Positions 10,336-22,462 of a stretch of 64,000 nt of DNA are shown one piece after another (the first letter of the stretch is position 1; each line of letters opens with the position of its first letter). Source of the DNA: Chinchilla lanigera. Its lineage: Eukaryota; Chordata; Mammalia; Rodentia; Chinchillidae. Under the pieces are notes generated by a model, which did no database searches, was not told where the DNA came from, and saw only the letters and a list, made by a program, of their open reading frames with translations. The stretch is from positions 5,442,823 to 5,506,822 of the forward strand of contig NW_004955402.1 of the NCBI RefSeq assembly GCF_000276665.1, read 5' to 3'. Both the position numbers and the translations under genes were made by a program.

Positions 10336-11585
10336 GAAACACCTATAAGGCATTTCATAAATCAGAACTTTGCCTTTTGGCTTCACATTTTGAAGTTGTT
10401 AGCAGCAGAGCAGCAGCATTGAGGGGAGGAGATTTATGCTGCAAAGACAAGTCTCCAGTCATGCCGGGGTATGTGCAGGGGGCCAACGACGAGTTCTGCC
10501 AGCCATTGAGATAGCCACGATGGCTCCTTCGAGAAAACAGGGAAAGGTCTTCCTTTCAAAAGATGCTTAATGCATAAACCACACAGCTATTTTTGCAGAA
10601 TCCAAAAATCATCTTGAAGGCTGCATGCTAATTGAAGAGAAATAATCCACTTCCCAGCCATCTCACCCTCCTATTAAGGATGTGCTAGAAACCTTTAAAA
10701 GTTAGAACACCTAAAATTTCTGAGATATTCTTTCATCTGAATCACCAGGCTTTGTTGAAATATGTCTGTCTCTGTGTATGAAGATGTATAGAAAATAAAA
10801 GTAGTGAATTTTTCAATTCCAAATGCAAATCAGTCTTATCAACCATCACCAAGGGCAGTCATTAAATAAGTGTAGGGCTGGCCTCAGTGAAAGCTGCTTC
10901 CTAAAGAGTTCTCCAGTGTGCACTCAGAGCTCTCTGAAGTATGCAGAATAAGGTACATTAAAATCTGATGACTAATCAATGCTGAAAATTTGCCCAATGT
11001 GTATGAGTTTCCATTTTATTTTGTGCAAATGTTTTCTAAGAGCTTTTGGCTGCTAAGGGACCAGGTTGTACACAAGGCTTTAATAATACAAAAAGGAGTT
11101 TTGTTCCCCTTGTGGGATGAGTGGCCCTCTTATAAGAAAAGAAAAGGAGGTACAAGATTTGAAATATCCTGAGCTCTTGTAATGAGTTTTCTTTACTCCA
11201 GGAGACTTCTGTTTTCACACAAGGAACCTACATCTAAAACTGTTTAGTAGAATATGTGCTATCAGCGACTATGTTGGAAAATATGTTTAAGACTTTTCAC
11301 TTTAATGCCCGGTGGTATATAGATTAGTCTTTTGGCCTGATAAATACTCAGTTAATATGGAAAAAGAACCCTGTTGCCAGATTATCTACTTTGGTTCATA
11401 TTCACAAACACATCATCTTTTTTCTGTCCTCACATTTTTGATAGTCTCTTAATACACTGTGCCTTAAATGCGCACAGGATTCCTTTCTGTGAAATCTTTG
11501 GGGTTAATATCATTTGGCTTCAAGTCCTCCAGTCACACTGGCAACCCTTCAGCATGTGGGTATACCTGTAGTCACTTAGTTGTAT
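10336..11585. other. Unassigned stretch
   Basis: No gene, promoter or repeat family recognised. Short opposed open frames at 10990-11218 overlap antisense to each other and show no coding signature. Confidence 0.4.
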
Positions 11586-11589
11586 TAAT

Positions 11590-12460
11590 GTGCTTCTGCA
11601 GTTTCAGTCATTCATTTGACCAATATTTATTGAGAGTCTGTCATCTCCTGAGCTCTGCTCTAGGCACTGGGGATTTATCAATCAACAACACAGGCTAAGA
11701 TTTGCCTTTCCATGAGTTTAAATATAAAAGGGAGGAGAAGGAAGGCTGCAAGTTTAGCTGGATAAAAACAACAGATAGCGGGTTGGATTGTAATGTGTGC
11801 CTTCCAGAAGAGACAGGAGACCGAAGAGGGAAGGCAGAGTACAGGGGGTGGAACAATATTCAGTGTGGTATCCACAGAAGCTCTGAGGAAGACACTCAGG
11901 CCAAGTCCTGGAGGTTATGAGGTTGGGGACAGGGTCCCTGGTAGGAGGCAGAGCGTGCATGCCAGTGTGCCCGCAGCGGCCCCAAGAAGAGAGCTCCTGG
12001 AGGCAAGGTCAAGGAGGCACTGGCCACAAGGGCCAGACCTGCTAAGGCTGGGCTTTTGTCTGAAGGAAGTGGAAGCCACGGGGCAAGGAAATGGAACAGC
12101 AAGTTACATTTTCTACATCTCATTTAGGGTCCTGGGCTGCCTGTCGTGTCCAGGAGAGTGAGGAAGGAAGGGTGGGCCCTGGGCTGTACTTAGTTGGGAC
12201 AGGAAGTCACGTTCGCCTAAACCAGACAGGTGGAGTTGGTGGGAAGGCATTGAGCTTGGACGCATGTGACAGTACAGCAAACAGACCTGGCTGCAGATTG
12301 GGCATGGGTGTGATCAAGGATGGCTTCAGGATTTTGATCTGAACTACTCCAAGGACAGAAAAGTCCTTTCATCAACAAGGGATGGGCAAAAGGTGAGGGG
12401 CAGCAGGAGAACCAGGACAGAGAAGATGGTTTGCTGAGGCTGTGATGGTCCCAGGAGGGC
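11590..12460 (+). repeat. Ancient LINE-type interspersed repeat (L2/L3/CR1-like)
   Basis: Begins with CATTCATTTGACCAATATTT and GAGCTCTGCTCTAGGCACTG, a phrase shared by many old mammalian repeats. It continues through diverged forms of 'gaacagcaagt', 'ggacaggaagtcacgt' and a 'gattgggcatgggtgtgatcaaggatgg' block. I recognise the order of these landmarks as one long, very diverged element but cannot name the subfamily. Several opposed open frames in this interval are by-products. Confidence 0.5.
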
Positions 12461-14700
12461 AGGGGATGAGAAGGCCACAGAGACAGCAGCCTGTGCAAGA
12501 GAAAGGAAGTGGCTGACCTGGTTGGAAGATTGCACACAGAGCCAGACAGAGCACAGAAGTCAACACGCTGAGGGTCATGGGAGTCAGGTTTCTCTGTGGA
12601 GAAGGGATTTACAAATAAAGAAAGGAGGGAGGCTAGAGAGAACCCTGATGTACTGGCTTAGAATGGGAGGGACTGGAGCAAGCTTACTGTACAGTGATAG
12701 GTGTACATTCACAGATGGACAGAGATACGCACATATGGACGTGAGTGTGAGTGCACACATGGCTGTGCGAACATGCACCGTTACCCCCAGCTCTGCCCCC
12801 CGAGAAGGCCAAGGGGTGACGGCAGTGTGGTAGCAGAGACAACACCATGTGCTAGGTCTCCTCTGTCAATATCAACCTCACCAAAAGGGGCCGTGGCTCC
12901 TCAGAGAGAGGGCTCATCCAAGACTGGGGTGAGGAGAGTATACAGCGAGCCCGGAACATGTTAAGGTGCCGGATTATCAGAGGGTGCTCACAGAACAATG
13001 CAGGCATGTCAGAGTAACCCAAGAGCCAGCGCCAAGAGACACCCCCTGGCAAAATCTGGGTTGATACGAACATCAAAATAAGGAAGGAAAGTAAAGGAAT
13101 GCAGCTTGTGGAATGGAATAGGACTTTATACTGGAACAGGCAAATAAATGTGGGGAGGGGGAAATCTTTACAGGCAATTGACAACTAACAAACACATAAG
13201 AGACGCAAGTGGGCAGCTGCGGTTTGGCACTATCTCAGTGGTGGTTGGTTCAAGCAGAGTCACGGCGGCCCCCAAAAATGGCTGAGTGAAGACCGAAGAG
13301 GGGAACAGTATTTGTGACCTTTCAATGTATCCTGCAAAATACTCAGTGACAAGTGGGGGGAAATGGTTCCTTTACTCATACAAGGGAGAACCCCCTTACC
13401 CACCACAATGGACGGTCAAGGCTGAGGTCACAGCGGTGAGACAGATGAACATCAGGGACCTCTGAATGTCATGCACTGTCAAGGGTACGGTGTAATTTCT
13501 TTGATATTCCTGACAGGGATGTACGACCTGGGTCAATCATGAAGACACATTAGATGGACCTAAATTGAAGGACAGCCTATAGACATCAAGGTCATGAAGG
13601 CTGGAGAGAGACTGAGCAGCAGTAACAGATTAAAAGAGAATAAAGAGGCAGTCAGCTAAGTGTAATACACGATTCTACAACAGATTCTGGACTAGACAGG
13701 AAGAAAAGACATTTTGGAGAAACTCCACAAATTTGAATCAATTCCACCAACTGGTTGTTGGTGTTATCTCAGTGTTATGCTGTACTTGTCGGGAGTACAA
13801 TTTGGGGAAAATGTATATTCTGGAGCAGATACGGTGATGTTTGCATTTGTTCTTAAATGGTCCAGAAAGAGGATGCTGATCATGAATATCTATCTGTCTG
13901 TCTATCTATCTCTAGCTCTATCTACTGAGACATCAGATGTAAAATAATAATTGATTAAACTAGAATGATATAGGATTTCTTTACATCATGGCTCCTATTT
14001 TTGTAAGTTTGATATTACTTCAAAATACATTGTTAAAAAAGGACTTTGTAAGTCATTTCCTCTGCTCTGTGTCTCTTACAGGAGGAGAGACCCCGAAAGA
14101 CAAAACAAGGACCACGGAGTGAGAAACACACAGTGCCGGGTGGACGACTTAGAGCTGCGCGGCAGGTTGCCCAGAGCGTGGAGAGCGCCACACCCGTGCC
14201 CAGATCTGCCCCAATCGTGTGTGGAAGCGCAGGGCGGGCGGAAGCACAGTTGTGCGCGGAACACAGGCGCTGCTCCAGGGGCTGGGGGCGGAGCTCCGTG
14301 TGCACATTCTAAGGAGGTCAAAGGTGCCGGGAGGGCAGGAGATGACAGATTGTGCAAGCCTGTCACATGAGGAAAGACCCTGAGGACAAGACTCGGCGCA
14401 TTTAGCCTGAACAAAAGAGTCCACCCCCACCCTGGGCTGTGTGTTGTCTTTAACGATTGGCAAGGGTTTCTCTCCCAGGAGGCGACCTTCACAGGGCCGG
14501 TGACCGCCAAGCCTAGAGACAGAACCAAGGGGTAAGAAAGGTCCTGACACAATCTTTCCCTCCACTAGAGGCTACAGACTGTACTCCTCGGGGCAGCAGG
14601 TCCTCATTGCAGGACTGCACCTGAAGGGTGGGCGCTGGATGGAGTTCACGGGGGACACCTAGCAGAAGGGAGGGGTGACCTTGGGGCCCCTTTTAAACTC
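12461..14700. other. Unassigned stretch with a (TCTA/TCTG)n microsatellite
   Basis: Contains TATCTATCTGTCTGTCTATC-type tetranucleotides around 13886-13925. A modestly GC-rich patch (14110-14330) has scattered CpG and overlapping open frames on both strands but no splice sites or motif I trust. No gene called. Confidence 0.4.
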
Positions 14701-14705
14701 TGCTC

Positions 14706-14945
14706 ATAATACAGCTACCATTTCTTGAATGCTGTTTGCAGAGCACTGCAAGTATATTATTAAAGTTAATGCTCACCAATGCGCTGTCCCACACATACCC
14801 CAAACCCCTTTTCATAAATAAAATAAAACTTAGCGACCTGTCCTCTATGCAAATCTAGCAATCACACACAGAGGTGTTGGAGCAAGGATTCAGTACCTTC
14901 TCTGGGGTTCCACACGCCACTCCACGCCCCTGATTCTACACTTGC
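14706..14945 (+). repeat. MIR element
   Basis: CTACCATTTCTTGAATGCTG, GCACTGCAAGTATATTATTA, and a downstream AGCGACCTGTCCTCTATGC/AGCAATCACACACAGAGGTG block follow the MIR order (head, core, 3' part). Confidence 0.6.
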
Positions 14946-16536
14946 TGCCTCTGATTCCAAGAAATTCTCTTTGTCTCCTCCTCAGCATCTGGAGTCACAA
15001 AGGCTCTGGAGTCCGTAACCAGTCCCGCTGCCAACAGATGCTCCGCTTTCTCTCCTATTTCTTTCTCTTCTCTTTCCTATAGCAGGCCGTCTCTTTTACG
15101 TCAGCACTGAGGTCCTTGTCTAATGTGAAGGACAGTGTTTCCCTGTGGAAGGACTTCCCATGTCTTCTGTGCTAAGATCAGTATTCCAAAACGAAAGTGC
15201 GTCTTATCAGCTCACGCCCCACCTGGCTGTCAACACCTGAGACACCTACCTGCTTCAGGGGTCACTGCTGTGCTCGCTCCCTGCCTATCCCCATATTTTA
15301 CCGGGTATTCATTAAGTCAACCTGGACTCCAACTTGAGCAAGCCACGCCCACGTTCTACTCCTGTTCCACCAATTCAGGTCAAAGTGCAATTCACTCAGC
15401 AAGCCCTCACCCCGGAGAACCGAAATGCTCCACTCGGGGTGAATGCTTTGCCACTGGGCGTGCTACCCACACCATCTGGAGCTCAAAGAAGACGGGGAGA
15501 ACTGGGCTGCTTCTTCTGAGAGAGGCCGCAGTGAGACTCCAAAGCAGGCCTAAGACTGTCATGAAGCAATCTTTACCTGAAAATGCAGGGAACTCTGCAT
15601 CTCTCCAAGTGATTTAACAATATCCACGGGAAGTGGCTTCCCGTCCTTAAAATATCCTTGACAAGAGCACCTCGGAGTTCCCTTACCAAGGTCCTTCCCT
15701 AACCTCCCTCCGCGGAGCACAGCGGCCGGCGTGAGTGCGTGTGCGTTCTACTCACACTGACTAGTGCCACACCTGCGCTCTCAAAACAGACATTTCCCTG
15801 ATGGGCTATAAAATGTGCTATTTGGGCAGTTAATTTTGAAACGTTGCTCAACTAATAGGCTCTTGGCAATGTACTGCTTTCACGTAGCTGTACCCAGGAG
15901 CCGGGCATGGCTGGGTGATCGGATCGCTCTCCAGACTTGGACTCGTGAGATTTTCATAGGTCTTCTCCCAAGGCTTTCCGAAATCAGTTTTCCCGAAATC
16001 GCAGACTTCAGGAGCTGCTAAGAGGCAAGGCGCCTGGAGAACGACCCTGGATGCCCCCGAGGGTTGCACAGGTCTTTGGGGTAGACAGGAATGGCAAAGA
16101 TGAGTTTCCCCTTCTTTCGGTAGGAAGCCCGAGAGGCGGGCAAAGCATGCGCACGCGTAGGAGGCCCGTCGCTGTGGAACCGAGCAGCCCTCGGGTGACG
16201 CTCAGACTGGAAACTCCAAGGGCAGCGGGGGTGGTTCTGCAGGCGCAGGGGCTGCGGGTTGGAGCGGAGGGGACAGACCACTCAGGGCTGCGCTCGGCCT
16301 TTGGAGCTTCTTGGGAAGCTGGGTGAAACTTACAGGGGCCACCCCAGGCGGCTGCAGGACCACACGTTTACACTCTGCGCAGCAGTGACCGTCGCATGAC
16401 GTTAACTCTTTTCAGTGGCTGCAATAATGTGACGGCAACCAAGGAAGACAAGACGGGTCCCTCTAGAGAAGAGTCATTTCTCACAGCCTGTCTCCGTCGT
16501 TCCTCCATGTCCTACCTACTTAAGTGTGTGTGCCGG

Positions 16537-16571
<35 letters not shown>

Positions 16572-16576
16572 CGCAC
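16537..16576. repeat. (GT)n(GC)n alternating purine-pyrimidine tract
   Basis: Forty bases of unbroken purine-pyrimidine alternation: GT dinucleotides from 16537, then GC from 16563, ending GCAC. Such GT-GC blocks are among the most favourable Z-DNA formers. It lies about 100 bp upstream of the GC-box cluster. Confidence 0.95.
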
Positions 16577-16674
16577 CCCTTCTCCCAGGCGCGCAGAGCC
16601 TGCTGGCCATAAAGCCCAGGCCTGGCCTGGAAGGCCCCTCACACACTCTGGCAAGCGCGGGGAAGGCGGGGAAG

Positions 16675-16700
16675 GCGGGGGCGGGGCGGGGCCGAGCGCA
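16675..16700 (+). promoter_or_regulatory. Clustered GC boxes (Sp1/KLF type)
   Basis: GGCGGGGGCGGGGCGGGGCC provides overlapping GGGGCGGGG motifs just upstream of the presumed transcribed region. No TATA box occurs 25-35 bp upstream of any likely start, so dispersed initiation is expected. Confidence 0.7.
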
Positions 16701-16719
16701 GGGACCGCCCGGGAGCCGG

Positions 16720-17062
16720 GCGCAGCCAACGGGCGCACCGGAGGGCGGGTCAGCGCGGGCCGGGCGGCGCGGGCTGTCACAGGCGCCCGACGCGCGCTGC
16801 AGGTGGCAACTTGGAGACACCGCTGCGGGAGGAGCCGGGGTCTGGCGGCCCCTTGCATCCTCCGGGAGCCCTTTCCTGCCGCCGACTGCGCGCCCGGGCC
16901 CGGGAGAATCCGGAGGAAGGAGCCGGCGCACGGGGACTTCGGAGAGGAGCTGCCTGGCTGCCCTTGCGCTACTTTTATTTTTTTCTTCTCGGAGGAAGGT
17001 TGTGCCTGCGAGCCGGGAACCGGCTGCAGGAGCCGCCGGCAAAGGAGGCTCCTGAGACCCAG
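16720..17062 (+). other. Presumed first exon (5' UTR) of an unidentified gene
   Basis: The right edge is defined by GAGACCCAG|GTGAGC, an excellent 5' splice site (intron GT at 17063-17064), within the CpG island and downstream of the GC boxes. The left edge (transcription start) is not visible; 16720 is a placeholder. No ATG in good Kozak context opens a frame that I recognise, so I treat it as untranslated leader. The strand is set by the donor alone. The next exon could be 33917-34149, about 17 kb on. The gene's identity is unknown: I considered several families of long-intron neuronal and receptor genes and found no supporting residues. Confidence 0.55.
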
Positions 17063-18670
17063 GTGAGCGCCTTTCCTTCCCCATGTGCGTCCTCCTCGGG
17101 CGCGGGACGCAGGCCGGGGGCTCCGGGACGCCCGGTGGGCAGGGGCAGGGGCCGGGCGCCGGCGCCCGTCCTTGGCTCGAGGTCGAGCGAGGGAGGGGCG
17201 AGGCTGGCCCGGCTGACATCGGCGAGGTCTCCCGGGCGGGCGCCCCGGGGCGAGGGGCTGGCAGCGAGGTGGCTCGGGGGGCCGAGGGCTGGAGCCCTGG
17301 CTGAACTGGCCGGATCACCCCAGCGCCGGGCTGCGGCCGCCGCGGGAGCCAGGCGCAGCGCGCCGAGATCCTCGCCCAGGCGCGCTGGGCCGGGCGAGCG
17401 CACGGATCTCCGGTCCCGCGGAGCCGGGGCTCTGGAGGACGTCATCCTCTCCGCTCCGGCAACTCCTCCTCCGCCCCTCTCGCCTCCACCCTGCGCGCCC
17501 GCCGCTCAGCCTATTCGGAGACTCCGTGCCGGGGCCAACGCGCGCGGTGGAGGCTGCTGTCACTGCCTTCCCGGCCCTCGCCGAGTAGGGGCGCCCTGGG
17601 GCGCGTTCCTGGCCCCGGCAGCCTAGTTGTGCATCGGAGGCGGGTCGGGCCGAGCGCGGACTCGCTCTCCAGTGCTCCCTCGGTTCCGTCCCCTCCTCCG
17701 GCGCTGAGCAGAAATTTGGAAGCCAGACCTTGCTCGCCCTGCGGGAGCGGTTGGGGTGGGGCGGGGGTCCTAGGAAGGCTCGAACCTCGGAGATGGGGCA
17801 GGACCTCCGCCTGAGTCTCAGCACTGGGTCCCTGCCTTCCGGTACTCCCGTACCCGGACCCCGGCGCTCCGGCTGGGCGTGAGAGCAGGCGCGCGTGGGG
17901 ATGAGCGTGAGGGATCCTCCGGAGGCCGCGGCGCGGAGCCCGCTCCTCCTGCCCCGCCGAGCCGCGGGGCCGCGCCCCCCTCGCCGCCTGCACGCCGCTG
18001 CTCCCGGACTCCGCGCGGCTGCGGGTCCAGTGCCCGCCCCCCGCCTGGCGCGTCCGGGGGGCGTCGCGGGCGCAGGGTGCGGACTGCACGGGCGAACAGG
18101 CTGCAGTTCAGAATCCCGGGGAGGGGGGTCCGCCGGGCGTGCGGCTCCCCACGCTCCGCTGTCAGGACCTGGGCTGGAGGGTGGCAGGGACGCGGTCGCG
18201 TCCCCCGGAAGCCAACTGGGGCCCGACTCCCTCTGGCGCGCCCAGCTCGGAGGCGAGGCGGGGGGACCTGCGGGGCTGCGGTGGTCGGGGACCCCGGAGT
18301 TGCCCTGCAAGTTTGGACCCGACGCCCAGCTGCGGCTGGGAAGCGGAGCCTCGCGGCGCCGTCAGACGCGCGCTAAAACCGCCGCCCGGGTTTCGCTTTC
18401 CCTCTGCAGAGAGGAGCAGAGCAGGGAAACCCGGGTGCAGGCGGCGAAATCCCCCTGGGCGAGAGGCTGCGTCCAAAGGAGGAAAAAACAGGGTCTGGTC
18501 GCGGCGAGGCGACACCCCCGACCCGTTCCGCAGGGCTGCGCCCGGCCGCCGTGACACCTCCGTCCCGGGTTTGAAAACGCACTGACCTCCGCCCTCGGGG
18601 GCCAAGACGCGTGGTTCCCTCCGAAGTGCACGGATTAAACCCGGCCTCGGCGAGCAGAGCGCTGGAACCC

Positions 18671-20370
18671 ACGGAATGAATAGAAGTGTAAACGACTGGG
18701 AGCCCAGATCCGACATGGGTTCACTGAGTCCCTTTGCCTAGGATGCGACTCTAATCCGGTGTAGCAGGGTCTGTGGGGGCGTGGGGTGAGGGACCCGTGC
18801 GTGCGTTTCTTTCCACCATCACTGAGGGGCCCGGCAGGCTTTACCCACCCCAAGCGGAAAGGGTGCAGCCCACGGGGTGGGCAGGGTGGGCGTGCTACAC
18901 GTGTCTGCGCCGCGTGGAACGGAAGGATTCAAGTTCTGGGTAGTTTTGAACCGCCTGGGTCTTCGTGAGCCTGGATCATCCCTGGCATTTCCCTGTAGGA
19001 TCAGTCTCAGTTCACTTTCCAGATCGAATAGGCTCTTAGCACAGGCTGAGCCGGCCGGAAACATTCTGTGTACTGAGGCGCGGGTAACAAACAGAAACCG
19101 CGTGCCCAGCCGACCCCCGAGTCCCGAGCGTGGGGTCATACCGGCCACTCTCAAGATACCTAGGGCAGGGCAGTCCCCCTCACCCTTTTGTCCCTGGCCT
19201 AGCATATAGTAAGTGCTCAGCATTGACAGGCTGGTGCTTGTCCCTGGAACATTGGCCTGAAAAATCGTTTAGTAAGTTCTGGGATTGATCCTTACTAAAA
19301 TCGGGATATGGATCCAATGATACCAGTCGTTTTGAACGTAATGTGCGTCGTCTGCATACACATTTGAGTTCTTTCCGATTGGTGAAATCACTTCAAATGA
19401 GGAGGCGCTTAGGCTGCTAGGAAAGTTAAGCAGAGCAGAGTGACATGGCTGCATGTTGAAGTCCTTCTACAAAGGCCTCTAGAAATCGGGCTCTCACTGT
19501 GTCAGAAGCGCGGTATTGGATTTCCCTTTGGATTACCTACAGCACGAGGGCCATGTCCACGGGGACTCTGCGCGGTGAAGCTCGCCTTCTGATTCGTGGG
19601 CTCCCGAGAAGAAATCCCTGAGGTCTAGGTGCTGTGAGAAAGTTAAAGTAATCTCAGCCGTGAGCCAACAGTGAGGGCAACTTCGAAAAGGGTGGCTCTG
19701 GGCTTTGGGCTTCAAGGAGGAGGCCTCCCGGAGGGCTGGACAGAAGGACTAAGGAGAGACCTGCACGCCACCTCCTTGTCCCGAGTGTCACCCTCTGCAT
19801 CCCTCCTGCCATGCCAGCGCCAAGCGGTGTCTCAGCCCCTGACCCCCGTGCACCTGCAGTCACCGCCGAACCTCTTTTCTTCCTTTCTCCAAGGCCAAAA
19901 GCCGCAGCTTGTCCTCACTACCTGCAGCCCCAAGCTGCTCGCTGTCCCCGCGATCCAGGGAGCCCTGGCTTGCTTTGTCTGGAAGAAAGACAGTACGGAG
20001 ATGTAGGAGGGAACACAGGGCATGGCTCGGGTAGGACTTTAAGTGAGGGCACTTGGCTGTGAATGGTTCATTAGAAAGACCGGGGAGTGGGGTGAGTCAC
20101 ACTCTGCGCTGAGCAGCAACTTCCTCTCCTGTAAGGAGAGTAGTAATTTTCACCTCCTGCTTTGTGAGAATTAATTTATGACTTCAGAGTTATTTGAAAT
20201 ACTTGGAAGGGAAGTGCGCGACCTAAAACACACCCACAATGCCTTTTGCCGGCCCATAGCCGGGTAACCGTGAGCAGCAGAAAATCCAACTGGAAAGAGA
20301 AGAAATGACTTGCACCAGTATTGCACGTTCTGGCTCACTTGTGGGAGCTAAAAAAGTTGATTTCCTAAGT
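18671..20370. other. Island shore, presumed intron 1
   Basis: CpG density falls off after 18670. A short MIR/L2-like phrase (CTGGCCTAGCATATAGTAAG then TGCTCAGC, near 19194-19221) is the only repeat trace. Open frames here are short, overlapping and unsupported. Confidence 0.4.
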
Positions 20371-20375
20371 GGAGA

Positions 20376-20510
20376 CAGCACCTGGCTACTCCAGGAAGCT
20401 GAGGCAGGAAGATCACCCAGTTTGAGGCCAGCCTGGGCAACTTACTGACTTAGCCAAAGCCTATTTCAAAATTTAAAAAAAAAAAATAAGAAAATAAGTA
20501 AAGAACCCAA
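20376..20510 (+). mobile_element. B1 SINE, sense, 5'-truncated
   Basis: CTACTCCAGGAAGCTGAGGC, AGGAAGATCACCCAGTTTGA, GGCCAGCCTGGGCAACTTAC and an A-rich tail (20476 on) give the B1/Alu-like right-hand order. The first ~35 bp of the consensus (GCCGGGCGTGG...) are missing. Confidence 0.85.
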
Positions 20511-21829
20511 TGCCATAGTCCTGGGTTCAGTGTACCCCCCACCCCCGGAGGAATGGTTAGCAAGAGCTGGGGAGAGGCAGAGGGGAACAGAAGACAGAGA
20601 AGGGTTAATTAATGTGTACAGAAGTGCAGTTAGACAGGACAATTTAGGTCTGATGTCCTAGCACCGCAATAAATGAATACCCAAGTGAAGTTCTGGTGTT
20701 CTGTAGCACAGCGAGATGACTATGGCATATCTCAAAATGGTTAGCGGAGAGGATGTTGAGTGTTTCTAATTCCAAGCATGACTATGGGATGTGAGGTAGG
20801 AGATGTGCTGATAACTGAGACTGGATGGTCGCATGGGGTGTGCGTGTGTCTGAATACCCCAGTGGACTCCGTGAACGCGCAGGATCGCTATGAGCCGCTG
20901 TGAAAACCGCAAAGTAAATAAATAAATCCTTGAAAACCCGACTTTCCCTGGCAAGCTGCTCCAGACTAGAAGTTTTAGAAGGTGTTGCCACAGGTAGGGT
21001 TAGAAAGAGCTGATGACTTGTTGCTTGACCAGGGAGCCGGAGGAAACTGCAAAGAAGAAACCGAGCGAGCCCCCTCCCTCCGCCTCGGAGAAGGAAACAG
21101 GGTGTTTTGTTTTACTGCTAGCTGAGCGGCGCGGGAGGATTTGGCGTTATGACGATGTTAGCTAAAACAGGCCGGCTGATGGGCGGCCCGCATGTGTTCC
21201 AACCTGCTCGAGGTCTCGTGGGCCAAAGCCGCTGCCAGGGACAATCTTCCTTGAAAAGAGTTGAAACCACAGGAGCTAAAGGGACACCATGTTAGAATCC
21301 TGTGCAGTGAGAGTGAGGCGCAAAGCAGTGGCGACGGTGCTGAGTGCAAAGGGGCTGTTGGGAGAGGTTTCTGTGGTCGAGAAGGAACCGCGACGGGAGC
21401 TGGAGGAAAGACGTTCGTGGGCACAGGGATGTGTCGCAGCGCTTGTGCGGAGAGCTTCCGCCAGAGGGCTGCAGAGCTGCCGCTTCTGGTGTGGCAGGAA
21501 AGCTAGGTGAACCAGACCCTCACCCCTCCCGCCACCTGCTGTGGGCTCCCTCCGTGACCACTAAGTCCACGGGCAGAATCCTCGCCATGAAATCAGGCGA
21601 AGGTGGCCCCAGACTGTGCCACACATGCGCAGCACCCCTGGTCTGGCTCTTAGGTTAAGGCTGCTCCTGGCATGCAGCTACTGGTGCGGATCCTGACCTG
21701 AACTCCTCAGCCTTCAGTAGATGTGCCGTCCCATGTGTCCAGCTGCCCAGAGGGTGGGCACCCAGCTCTTGATCAGAACTGCAAGCAGAACCCATCCAAC
21801 GTCCTCCTCCATCCATTCCGTCCCTCCCG

Positions 21830-22290
21830 GCCTCAGCCCAGCGCCCTCACACCTGGGCTTGGCGTTCGTGCCTTCCCCTTCTCACCGTGTCCCAACACAG
21901 ACAGGCAGTACAGAAGTGATAGCAGCCGCACAGTGGGGCTCCCGTGACCCCCTCTTTCCTATCGTATTGTCAGCTGTGCTGCCCCGGGCCCTGTCACCTC
22001 TGGCATGGGCTGTCACACTAATATCCCGCACACTCTGCCCTCTCCTTCCCTGGCCCGGGCCTTCAGTTTAACCCGTTTGCAGTGCTGCTTCGATTGTGTC
22101 ACTCCCTGCTCCAAAGCACAGGCCACCACCACTTCCTAAACGATGAGATCCGCCTCCTTTAGATTTGTGTCCTAAGCCCAGGGTTTGCCCGTGCACATCT
22201 GCAAGTTCATGTTAGCTCCTGTTGAGCGCGCACCAATGCCTCTACTAACCTTCTGCTTCTTCTGCTCCTATGACATTTACCGTTCCCTGG
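21830..22290 (+). repeat. L2 LINE 3' region
   Basis: Diverged L2 landmarks in order: GTGTCACTCCCTGCTCCAAA, a GATGAGATCCGCCTCCTTTA block ('aggatgaaatccaaactccttag' in consensus), GCTCCTATGACATTTACCGT and TTCCCTGGGACAGG. Sense orientation. Borders approximate. Confidence 0.55.
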
Positions 22291-22292
22291 GA

Positions 22293-22462
22293 CAGGAGTG
22301 TACTGGGATAGAACCCAGGGCTTTGGCACTAAGCCTTTTCCATTTATTGTTTTTATGTTGAGACATAGTCTCCCTCAGTTTCTCAGGCCAGCCTAGAACT
22401 TGCAATCTTCTTGTCTCGGGTTCCCAAAGTGCTGCAATTACAAGTGTGCGCCATCATGCTCA
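22293..22462 (-). mobile_element. Compound ID-B1 SINE (B1-dID or B4 type)
   Basis: On the plus strand an antisense ID-like unit (TACTGGGATAGAACCCAGGG then CTTTGGCACTAAGCC) is followed by antisense B1 (GAGACATAGTCTCCCTCAGT, CAGGCCAGCCTAGAACTTGC, CCCAAAGTGCTGCAATTACA). Read on the minus strand this is B1 followed by a degenerate ID, a dimeric SINE layout known from several rodent families. Confidence 0.65.

Larger units (their letters stand above)
16030..18670. promoter_or_regulatory. CpG island
   Basis: A 2.6-kb stretch, densest at 16.6-18.62 kb, where CpG is abundant and G+C far exceeds the AT-rich surroundings. It holds GC boxes (GGGGCGGGGCGGGGCC, near 16679-16694), an NRF1-like CATGCGCACGCG (16146-16157), a TGACGTTA CRE-like site (16397-16404) and a consensus splice donor at 17063. 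This is the typical architecture of an unmethylated, TATA-less mammalian promoter. Large open frames on both strands (up to 331 codons, 17315-18310 minus) come from GC-rich composition and lack domains. It is the only island of this kind in the window. Confidence 0.93.

Noticed and set aside
16512..17626. Overlapping 268-271 codon frames on both strands around the first exon
   Set aside because: Stop codons are rare simply because of GC content; frames run through the microsatellite and the splice donor.
17315..18310. 331-codon minus-strand open frame in the CpG island
   Set aside because: Arg/Pro/Gly/Ala-rich translation typical of GC-rich antisense frames, with no domain and equally long frames on the opposite strand.
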